From: Elusimicrobiota bacterium
GTDB taxonomy: Bacteria; Elusimicrobiota; Elusimicrobia; Elusimicrobiales; UBA9959
Direction of reading: 5' to 3'
Length of the DNA stretch: 13,767 nucleotides
Assembly (NCBI GenBank): GCA_030637365.1
Contig: DAOWGR010000101.1
Span: 1-13,767 of the forward strand
The stretch's first letter is position 1. Every line of letters starts with the position of its first letter. Below are positions 5,948-12,250 of the stretch, piece after piece. Position numbers and translations under genes: made by a program. The notes under the pieces were generated by a model, which made no database searches, had not been told where the DNA came from, and saw only the letters and a program-made list of their open reading frames with translations.

Positions 5948-7428
5948 CAATACAAATATTCATCCACCAATTTTTTAATTTCATCTTCCTTTCCGTAAAG
6001 CGTCTCGCTTAAATTCTTATCGTCATAGTTTTTCAATTTTTTTATAGTTGAATCAATAACGGAACCTGAAAACACTCCGTGTTTTTCATATATATCTCTA
6101 TCTTCCTTCAGACTATCGGAGGACTCGTGGCAGGATGAAGGCAAATTGCCAAATTTCCGGTTTTCTTTTTTTAAACTCAATAAAGCGTTTTTATCCGCGA
6201 AAAATTTTTGAGCCGTTTCAATGCCGTTTTTCATTTCAAAACCGTGCCTTGCGGCCGCGCAAAGCCCCGCGAGAAACAAGTGGATATTCGCCGAGCCGTC
6301 GGCGGAGCGAAATTCCACCGTCTGGCCGTGATCAGTTTTAAAATTTATATTATTTACGCCCGGATTAATGTCTCCCACCATATTGCCGGCGTTAATCCAA
6401 CTGAGGGGAACCCTGACAAGGGCTGATCTGTCGCGAAAACCCCAGCAAATTTTAGTCGGCGCTTCTTGATGAGGAACAAGGCGCAGATAGGAAGTTGGAA
6501 CCGTATTGCCAAACGCCGTAAGAGATTTCGCCAAAGCCATATAACCGCTTATGCTTTTTTTTGCGCCGCGGCTTAAATCGCCTTTTTCAATCATCGCGTT
6601 TTTGCCGTTTTTAACAAGACAAGTGTGAAAATGAAGTCCGCTTCCGGCATGGCCGACGGAAATTTTGGGAGCGTAAGAGAGCGTGACTCCGTATTTATAG
6701 CCTATCGCCGAAAGCATCCATTTCGCTATTGTCAATTGGTCGGCGGCGTCAACGACGTTAACCGGCAAAAACTCAATTTCCTGCTGGCTCATTTCATCGT
6801 TCTGCGTTCTGATAAATCCGACTTCACTATGTCCGTATTTTAATTTTCCTCCCGCCCGGCTAATGGCGTCCATCGCTTCACATCTTAAGGCTTCCCATTT
6901 CGCGAAAGGATAAGCTTCATGGTATCCCTTTTGAGCGTTCATGGGATAAAGAGGATTTCTGGGAGCTATCACATAATATTCAAGCTCGCCCAAAGCGTGA
7001 AATTCATATCCCGTTATTTTCCTAAAAACACTTTCGGCCTTGCCGAGAATATTTTCGGGAGAACTTTCAAAAGGTTCTCCATGCGGCGTATAAAATGAGC
7101 AAAGCAATTCCAAAGCGGGAATTTCGGAAAACGGATTTACAAAAGCGGTTTTGTATTTTGGAATTACATATAAATCGCTTGATGACGCGTCAATATTTTT
7201 GAAAAGGCTGGAGCCGTCAACTCGCTCGCCGGCTGACAACACCCTATTTAGATATTTGGTATCTGAGATGGAAAAATTAAGAGTTTTTAATTTTCCGTCG
7301 CCGCCGACATATCTGAAATTAACAATTCTTATGCCATTGCCTTCAATAAATCTGATTATGTCTTTTTTTGTGAAATCGCGAGGCTCTTTATTAAGGTATT
7401 TGGCGACTCTATTGGCTTGTATATTCAT
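5944..7428 (-). CDS. Glutamine synthetase family enzyme (type I-like, divergent)
   Basis: It is expected to ligate ammonia to glutamate using ATP in the cytoplasm; 494 aa is a little longer than the usual 440-475. Visible motifs are RVDGSS (69-74), LGELEYYV with metal-binding Glu148 and Glu150, HSEVGF (Glu202) and QQEIEF (215-220) for the second metal pair, GSGLHFH (His266), SYLRLVPHQEAP (Arg316, Glu322), FRDRSALVRVP (331-341) and VEFRSADGSAN (Glu372, Arg374). The usual NPYL and the adenylylation-loop tyrosine motif (NLYxLPxE) are absent; an unrelated segment, about residues 400-430, replaces them, so control by GlnE adenylylation is unlikely. Start: GGGAG lies 7 bases before ATG 7428. The gene is divergent from the trehalose module. 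Family is certain; true glutamine synthetase versus a related gamma-glutamyl ligase is likely but not proven. Confidence 0.88.
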   Translation of the reverse strand: MNIQANRVAKYLNKEPRDFTKKDIIRFIEGNGIRIVNFRYVGGDGKLKTLNFSISDTKYLNRVLSAGERVDGSSLFKNIDASSSDLYVIPKYKTAFVNPFSEIPALELLCSFYTPHGEPFESSPENILGKAESVFRKITGYEFHALGELEYYVIAPRNPLYPMNAQKGYHEAYPFAKWEALRCEAMDAISRAGGKLKYGHSEVGFIRTQNDEMSQQEIEFLPVNVVDAADQLTIAKWMLSAIGYKYGVTLSYAPKISVGHAGSGLHFHTCLVKNGKNAMIEKGDLSRGAKKSISGYMALAKSLTAFGNTVPTSYLRLVPHQEAPTKICWGFRDRSALVRVPLSWINAGNMVGDINPGVNNINFKTDHGQTVEFRSADGSANIHLFLAGLCAAARHGFEMKNGIETAQKFFADKNALLSLKKENRKFGNLPSSCHESSDSLKEDRDIYEKHGVFSGSVIDSTIKKLKNYDDKNLSETLYGKEDEIKKLVDEYLYC

Positions 7429-7462
7429 AATTAATCTCCCTACTTATTGATACGCTTTCCAG

Positions 7463-7492
7463 ATAAAAGATAATAACAAGTTTAAAAGTCAA
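7463..7492 (-). promoter_or_regulatory. Possible promoter for the glutamine synthetase gene
   Basis: On the minus strand TTGACT (7487-7492) is followed after 18 bases by TTTTAT (7463-7468), leaving a leader of about 30 nt before ATG 7428. The -10 is weak, so the assignment is tentative. Confidence 0.35.
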
Positions 7493-7508
7493 AAGCAAAA
7501 AACAAAAC

Positions 7509-7562
7509 AACGCAACGCAAACAAACACAATTAACGCAATGAACGCTCAACGCTATTAACGC
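7509..7562. repeat. Cluster of six AACGC pentamers between divergent promoters
   Basis: AACGC occurs at 7509, 7514, 7533, 7542, 7549 and 7558, all in the same orientation, within 54 bases. The spacing is irregular (5, 19, 9, 7 and 9 bases). The cluster lies between the two proposed -35 elements of the divergent genes. It may be a regulator-binding array or a decayed intergenic repeat; related CGCAA/AACGC pieces recur at 5894-5947. Confidence 0.55.
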
Positions 7563-7569
7563 TTTGTTT

Positions 7570-7598
7570 TTGTTTTCTCCGAACAAGTATGCTATAAT
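7570..7598 (+). promoter_or_regulatory. Promoter of the trehalose module
   Basis: TTGTTT (7570-7575) and TATAAT (7593-7598) are separated by 17 bases. The -10 is extended by TG (7590-7591) and shares the 11-mer TATGCTATAAT with the promoter at 3514-3524. Transcription would begin near 7605, giving a leader of about 85 nt before the preferred start codon at 7690. Confidence 0.75.
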
Positions 7599-7674
7599 GA
7601 CAGGAATATTTCGCGGTTTCTCGTCGTCAAAACAAAACTACTGATTTTTTTGTCTTATGAATTCCGATTATTTC

Positions 7675-7681
7675 AAGGTGG
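7675..7681 (+). promoter_or_regulatory. Ribosome binding site fixing the start of the fusion gene
   Basis: AAGGTGG lies eight bases before ATG 7690. The in-frame ATG at 7657 has no Shine-Dalgarno and would add 11 residues before the catalytic strand, so 7690 is preferred. Confidence 0.7.
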
Positions 7682-7689
7682 TGGCATCT

Positions 7690-9330
7690 ATGAATAAAGA
7701 AATATTTGAAGGAGCGGTATTTGACCTTGACGGGGTAATTACCAAAACCGCGCGCCTCCATTTTCAGGCGTGGAAATCAATGTTTGACAGCTATTTGAAA
7801 TTAGCGGAACGGCGCGGCGGGGAAAAATTCAAAGAATTTACTCATGAAGACGATTATTTGCCGTTCGTTGACGGCAAACCGCGTTATGAAGGGGTAAAAA
7901 GTTTTCTCAAAAGCCGCCAAATAGATTTGCCTTTCGGCGAGGTGAGCGACACGCCGGATAAAGAAACCGTCTGCGGATTGGGAAATAAAAAAAACGCGGA
8001 ATTTGTCCAATATTTGCGGGCCGGCAAAACGGAAGTCTATCCCTCCACCATAAAACTCGTAAAAAAACTGAAAGAACAAGGATTGAGAGTCGGCGTGGCG
8101 TCTTCATCAAAAAACTGCTCCGATATATTGAACTATGCCGATATAAGCGATTTATTTGAAACCGTCGTTGACGGAAAAGTTTCAGCCGCGCTCGATTTAA
8201 AAGGCAAGCCCGAAGGAGATATTTTCGTCAAAGCCGCGAGCAATATGAATATTGAGCCTTCGCGCTCCATAGTGGTGGAAGACGCGACATCGGGGGTGGC
8301 CGCGGGAAGAAACGGAGGGTTTGGGCTTGTTATCGGAATTGCCAGAAAAAACAATACCGGTGATTTGCTTGAAGCCGGAGCCGACATCGTCGTTAGCGAC
8401 CTGGAAGATATGGAAGGCCTGGAGATGGAAAAGTTTCTTTTAAAACAGCCTTCCTACTTGTTTGATTTTTGGAATAAAGCTCCCGATAAAATCTTAACGG
8501 AAAAAGGCGAAATAAAATCGCCGTCCGACAAGCTTGTTTTTAATCCGCTGTTCTTTAAAAAAGCCAAAACATTTTTTTCAAAAGAAAAAAAGACCGTGTT
8601 TTTCCTGGATTATGACGGAACTCTGACTCCGATTGTGGATAAGCCGTCCATGGCCGTCCTTTCGCCGGAAATGAAAGAAACTTTGCGCGCTTTAAATAAA
8701 ACATTCCGGGTGGCTATCGTAAGCGGAAGGTCAAGAGAAGATGTGGAAAATCTGGTCGGAATTAAGGAACTTTTATACGCGGGAAATCACGGCTTTGACA
8801 TAAAAGGACGGGACTTGGAATTAGTCATGCCTCAAGTTCAAAAATTCACGCCTTTGATTGAAAAAATCACCGAGAGATTAAATTTAAAACTGTCCTCAAT
8901 TGAAGGCGTTATAATAGAAAAAAAGAAATTCAGCGCCGCCGTTCATTACCGCCTGGCCGATAAAAAAGACCTGCCTTTCATACGACAAGAGGTGGACGCC
9001 ATTCTCAGCGGAGAAACTTCTTTGCGATTGATGAAAGGGAAAAAAGTTTTTGAATTGCTCCCTGAAATAGACTGGGATAAAGGCAAGGCGTTAATGTGGA
9101 TAATGAAAGCCCTGAATATTTCGTGGGAAACTCATAATGTGATTTATATCGGCGACGATACCACGGATGAAAACGCGTTCAGAATTTTGCGGACCAGAGG
9201 CGCCGGTATTTTGGTCTCCTCAGAACCCAAAGCCTCATTTGCCGATTTTTTTATTAATACCACTGATGAAGTGAAAAAATTGTTTGAAACGATAATTGCA
9301 GAGCGGCAAAAACCAGGGGAGATGGTATAG
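7690..9330 (+). CDS. Fusion of beta-phosphoglucomutase and trehalose-6-phosphate phosphatase
   Basis: Two HAD enzymes lie in one 546-aa chain. The N-terminal half (about 1-245) is a beta-phosphoglucomutase-type protein converting beta-glucose-1-phosphate to glucose-6-phosphate. It has FDLDGVIT (Asp12, Asp14), a large cap with VDGKPRYEGVKSFL, VASSSKN (136-142), KGKPEGDIF (Lys173) and VVEDATSGV (Asp198). After a linker (about 246-300) comes an OtsB-type trehalose-6-phosphate phosphatase: LDYDGTLTP (Asp307, Asp309), VSGRS (344-348), GNHGFD (365-370), DKGKA (463-467) and GDDTTDE (488-494). Both sites keep their catalytic aspartates, so the protein should be bifunctional. The order HAD-OtsB followed by a GH65 gene equals mycobacterial Rv2006 (OtsB1), a single long protein of that architecture. 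An upstream ATG at 7657 is less likely. Cytoplasmic; co-transcribed with the next gene across 55 bases. Confidence 0.93.
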   Translation: MNKEIFEGAVFDLDGVITKTARLHFQAWKSMFDSYLKLAERRGGEKFKEFTHEDDYLPFVDGKPRYEGVKSFLKSRQIDLPFGEVSDTPDKETVCGLGNKKNAEFVQYLRAGKTEVYPSTIKLVKKLKEQGLRVGVASSSKNCSDILNYADISDLFETVVDGKVSAALDLKGKPEGDIFVKAASNMNIEPSRSIVVEDATSGVAAGRNGGFGLVIGIARKNNTGDLLEAGADIVVSDLEDMEGLEMEKFLLKQPSYLFDFWNKAPDKILTEKGEIKSPSDKLVFNPLFFKKAKTFFSKEKKTVFFLDYDGTLTPIVDKPSMAVLSPEMKETLRALNKTFRVAIVSGRSREDVENLVGIKELLYAGNHGFDIKGRDLELVMPQVQKFTPLIEKITERLNLKLSSIEGVIIEKKKFSAAVHYRLADKKDLPFIRQEVDAILSGETSLRLMKGKKVFELLPEIDWDKGKALMWIMKALNISWETHNVIYIGDDTTDENAFRILRTRGAGILVSSEPKASFADFFINTTDEVKKLFETIIAERQKPGEMV

Positions 9331-9370
9331 GGGAGTGGGCAGAGCTTGCAACCAATTAACTGACTGGTGA

Positions 9371-9380
9371 AAAGGAGGTG
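9371..9380 (+). promoter_or_regulatory. Full-length Shine-Dalgarno before the GH65 gene
   Basis: AAAGGAGGTG is complementary to the 16S rRNA tail over its whole core and lies five bases before the GTG start at 9386. It is the strongest ribosome binding site in the window and justifies the GTG start. Confidence 0.85.
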
Positions 9381-9385
9381 GCAGG

Positions 9386-11806
9386 GTGAAAAAATCAGCC
9401 GATAAATGGAAAATATCCTATGAAAACTATGCTCCGGCAAAAGAAAAGCTGAGAGAAACCTTATGTGGCCTGGGCAATGGCTATTTTGGAATAAGAGCCT
9501 GCTCTCCCGAACATACCGCTTCCCTGCATCATTATCCCGGAATTTATATATCGGGTTTATACAATCGCCTAAAAACGCCGGTTAATGAGAAGATTATAGT
9601 AAACGAAGATATGGTAAATTGCCCCAATTGCCTTTTTATGACTTTTAAAATAGGCGACGGAAACTGGTTTACTCCCGGCTCAAATGAAATAATATCCTTT
9701 AATCAAGAGCTGGATATGAGATCCGGATTATTGACCCGTGAACTTATTTTTCAAGATCTGGACGGGAACAAAACCGCCGTCAAAGTTCTGCGCGTGGCAA
9801 GCATGGACAATCCGCATCTTTTAGCGATGAAATACAGCGTCACTCCGTTAAATTACAATGATAAAATCACAGTGCGCACAATACTGGACGGAAGAACGCG
9901 CAATATGGGAGTGGACAGATACAAAAGCCTTAAATCCCAGCACTGGAAAATACGGGATTTGGGCTCGCTTGGCAGAAAGGGAACTTATCTTTTCGCTTCA
10001 ACCAGTTCAACAAAAATAAATCTCTTTGAAATTTCAAGAACAAAAATATTTCGGGATGAAAAAGAAATCCCGATACAAAACAATGTGTTCATAAAAGACG
10101 AAAAAGCCGTTATCAAAGACATCTCGTTTTCAGCAAAAAAGAAAAAAACTTATCACGCGGAAAAAATGGTTTTTCTCTACGCTTCAAAAAACGCCGATAC
10201 GGAACATCCTTCCAAACTGGCTCAGGAAGCGTTTAAGGATAATCCGAGTTTTGATATTTGTTTTGAAAACAGCAAAAAAGCGTGGGCGAATTTATGGAAA
10301 AAAGCGGATATGGAAATTAAAGGAGACGCCTACGCTCAAAAATTACTGCGCCTTCACACCTTCCACCTCCTTCAAACGGCTTCGCCCCATACCGCAAAAA
10401 TGGATGTCGCCATACCGGCAAGAGGCCTGCAGGGCGAGGCTTATCGCGGACATATTTTTTGGGATGAAATATTTATTATGTCGTTTTACGATTCGCATCT
10501 TCCGGATATAACAAAAACAACCATTTTATATCGCTACAATCGCCTTAAAGCGGCGAGAGCGGCCGCGAAAAAAGCCGGCTATCGGGGAGCAATGTTCCCA
10601 TGGCAAAGCGCCGGCGCCGGCAGCGAGGAAACTCAAGTTCTTCACCTTAATCCTCTCTCGGGAAAATGGGGGGATGACCACAGTCATCTTCAAAGGCATA
10701 TTTCCTTCGCTATCGCCTATAATTTATGGCGCCATTTTCAACAGACATATGATCTGAATTTTCTCATCAGCCACAGCGCGGAAGTATTATTGTCCATAGC
10801 GCAATTTGTCGCCTCTCTAACGGTATATGATAAAAAAGACGGCCGTTATCACACGCATAATCTTATGGGGCCGGATGAATTTCATGAAAAACTGCCGAAT
10901 TCAAAAGATTTCGGGCTCACGGATAACGCGTATAGCAATTTTATGATTGTCTGGATACTTCTGGCGGCAAAAGAATCCATATCCCTTTTGCCTCAAGACG
11001 ATAGAAAAAGAATTTTCAAGAAAATCGGCTTAAAAGAGGCTGATTTTCCGCTTTGGCAGGACATTACCGAAAAAATGAATATCATTTTTAACAGAGATGA
11101 AATAATAGGCCAGTTTGACGGTTATTTCAAACTCAAGGAAGTTGATTATAAAAAGTACAGGCGAAAATATAAAGATATTCACCGCATGGATAGAATTTTA
11201 AAAGCCGAAGGAAAATCTCCCGACGATTATAAAATCGCCAAACAAGCGGACGCGCTTATGATTTTTTATCTCTTCAATATTGAAGAAGCGCGGGAAATTT
11301 TCTCGCGGCTCGGCTATAAAATAGATAAAGAGCTTTTGGCGAAAAATTATGAATATTATGTAAAAAGGACCACTCACGGCTCCACATTAAGCAAACTTGT
11401 GCATTGTTCAATAGCCCATCAGGCGGGCAAAGGCGATATAGCCCAAAAATGGTTCAAAGATGTTTTGAAATCGGATTTTCACGATACGCAGGGAGGAACA
11501 ACCACCGAAGGCGTGCATATCGGCGTAATGGGCGGCTCCCTGAATATCGTTTTGCAATGTTTCGCCGGCATCGCCATTAAAGACGATGAAATGGTTATCG
11601 CTCCGAACCTTCCAAAAAAATGGACGCGGCTGGAGTTTAATTTGTCTTATCGCGGAAGAGAAATGCGCGCGCTTATAACAAAGCGCGATATAACTTTGCA
11701 GATAATCAGTCAAAAAGAGGACCATAGGCCTTTTAAGGTAAGAATAGAAGACACCCACTATTTCCCTTATTGCGGGGAAAAACTGACGGTGGCATTGAAG
11801 AAATAA
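9386..11806 (+). CDS. Glycoside hydrolase family 65 disaccharide phosphorylase
   Basis: GH65 inverting phosphorylases split alpha-linked glucose disaccharides (trehalose, kojibiose, maltose, nigerose) with phosphate, giving beta-glucose-1-phosphate. This is full length at 806 aa. The N-terminal beta-sandwich (about 1-270) opens with LCGLGNGYFGIRA and YPGIYISGLYNR. The (alpha/alpha)6 barrel carries RGHIFWDEIF (354-363) and the general-acid motif GPDEFHE with Glu498. Phosphate-site elements are HGSTLS (664-669) and TQGGTTTEGVHIG (701-713). A C-terminal beta domain follows. Start is GTG with a perfect Shine-Dalgarno. Substrate cannot be read from sequence by eye; trehalose is favoured because the preceding gene makes trehalose from its phosphate and also consumes beta-glucose-1-phosphate. 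Direct use of trehalose-6-phosphate, or kojibiose, remains possible. No terminator with a T-tract follows. Confidence 0.93.
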   Translation: MKKSADKWKISYENYAPAKEKLRETLCGLGNGYFGIRACSPEHTASLHHYPGIYISGLYNRLKTPVNEKIIVNEDMVNCPNCLFMTFKIGDGNWFTPGSNEIISFNQELDMRSGLLTRELIFQDLDGNKTAVKVLRVASMDNPHLLAMKYSVTPLNYNDKITVRTILDGRTRNMGVDRYKSLKSQHWKIRDLGSLGRKGTYLFASTSSTKINLFEISRTKIFRDEKEIPIQNNVFIKDEKAVIKDISFSAKKKKTYHAEKMVFLYASKNADTEHPSKLAQEAFKDNPSFDICFENSKKAWANLWKKADMEIKGDAYAQKLLRLHTFHLLQTASPHTAKMDVAIPARGLQGEAYRGHIFWDEIFIMSFYDSHLPDITKTTILYRYNRLKAARAAAKKAGYRGAMFPWQSAGAGSEETQVLHLNPLSGKWGDDHSHLQRHISFAIAYNLWRHFQQTYDLNFLISHSAEVLLSIAQFVASLTVYDKKDGRYHTHNLMGPDEFHEKLPNSKDFGLTDNAYSNFMIVWILLAAKESISLLPQDDRKRIFKKIGLKEADFPLWQDITEKMNIIFNRDEIIGQFDGYFKLKEVDYKKYRRKYKDIHRMDRILKAEGKSPDDYKIAKQADALMIFYLFNIEEAREIFSRLGYKIDKELLAKNYEYYVKRTTHGSTLSKLVHCSIAHQAGKGDIAQKWFKDVLKSDFHDTQGGTTTEGVHIGVMGGSLNIVLQCFAGIAIKDDEMVIAPNLPKKWTRLEFNLSYRGREMRALITKRDITLQIISQKEDHRPFKVRIEDTHYFPYCGEKLTVALKK

Positions 11807-11812
11807 GATATC

Positions 11813-11836
11813 AGAAGTCAGAGGCAAGAAGTCAGA
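11813..11836. repeat. Two tandem AGAAGTCAGA copies
   Basis: Exact copies of AGAAGTCAGA lie at 11813-11822 and 11827-11836, 14 bases apart, right after the GH65 gene. A third exact copy is at 3500-3509 on the minus strand. They belong to the same degenerate purine-rich intergenic repeat family. Confidence 0.6.
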
Positions 11837-11855
11837 AACGGCAACAACGAAAACC

Positions 11856-11895
11856 TGTGACTGGTGACATGTGTTCTTGTGACTAAAGAAATGTG
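11856..11895. repeat. Direct repeat TGTGACT-N6-ATGTG, two copies 22 bases apart
   Basis: TGTGACT followed after six bases by ATGTG occurs at 11856-11873 and 11878-11895. The copies are offset by 22 bases, about two helical turns, and the second runs into the palindrome at 11885-11906. They lie just upstream of the rpsO promoter, as operator sites would. Confidence 0.5.
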
Positions 11896-11906
11896 CACAT
11901 TTCTTT
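11885..11906. promoter_or_regulatory. 22-bp perfect palindrome upstream of the rpsO promoter
   Basis: AAAGAAATGTG (11885-11895) is followed directly by its exact reverse complement (11896-11906), with GTGCAC at the centre. It ends three bases before the -35 element. A loop-free, fully symmetric dyad at this place suggests a dimeric regulator site. As an RNA hairpin it has no following U-tract, so termination of the GH65 transcript is less likely. Confidence 0.55.
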
Positions 11907-11909
11907 CCA

Positions 11910-11938
11910 TTGACAGGAAAGGCCATAAATCCTATAAT
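11910..11938 (+). promoter_or_regulatory. Exact-consensus sigma-70 promoter for rpsO-pnp
   Basis: TTGACA (11910-11915), a 17-base spacer and TATAAT (11933-11938) match the consensus at all twelve positions. The start would be near 11945, giving a leader of about 29 nt before the rpsO ATG. Confidence 0.9.
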
Positions 11939-11973
11939 TTGAAACAACAAATATAATAAAAAGAGAGAAAAGA

Positions 11974-12243
11974 ATGGCATTAACAAAACAATCAATAAAA
12001 ACCACGGTTGAAAAATTTTCAACCAAACCGAATGATACGGGCTCAACATCAGTTCAAATAGCCCTTTTAACGGAAAGAATTGAGTACCTATCCAAGCATT
12101 TTTCTGCAAATAAAAAAGATCACGCCTCCCAAAAAGGCCTCATGCATCTGATTACTCAAAGAAAGAAGCTTTTATCCTACCTGAGCAATTACAACAGGGC
12201 AGAATACCAAAAATTAATCAAGACATTAGGTCTGAGGAAATAA
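11974..12243 (+). CDS. rpsO: 30S ribosomal protein S15
   Basis: S15 binds the three-way junction of 16S rRNA early in assembly of the small-subunit platform. The 89-aa length is exactly typical. Hallmarks are NDTGSTSVQIALLTERI (20-36), the rRNA-contacting loop HFSANKKDHASQKGL (42-56), and the C-terminal LGLRK. The usual DHHSRRGL is DHASQKGL here, with the Asp and Ser kept but fewer basic residues. The Shine-Dalgarno is weak (AAGAGAG about 10 bases upstream). It is driven by the consensus promoter at 11910-11938 and is followed after 7 bases by pnp. The leader is short (about 29 nt), leaving little room for the elaborate S15-binding leader structures known in some bacteria. Confidence 0.97.
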   Translation: MALTKQSIKTTVEKFSTKPNDTGSTSVQIALLTERIEYLSKHFSANKKDHASQKGLMHLITQRKKLLSYLSNYNRAEYQKLIKTLGLRK

Positions 12244-12250
12244 AAATATA

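Noticed and set aside
7657..7689. Upstream in-frame ATG of the mutase-phosphatase fusion
   Set aside because: No Shine-Dalgarno precedes it; AAGGTGG at 7675-7681 fits the ATG at 7690, which also gives a normal-length N-terminus before the first catalytic strand.
9331..9385. Frameshifted former fusion between the HAD-OtsB gene and GH65
   Set aside because: The gap has a perfect ribosome binding site for its own GTG start and both proteins have complete ends, so these are two true genes rather than a broken one.
11408..12109. 233-codon minus-strand frame across the GH65 end and rpsO
   Set aside because: It is antisense to two strongly supported genes and to the consensus promoter, with no recognisable domain.
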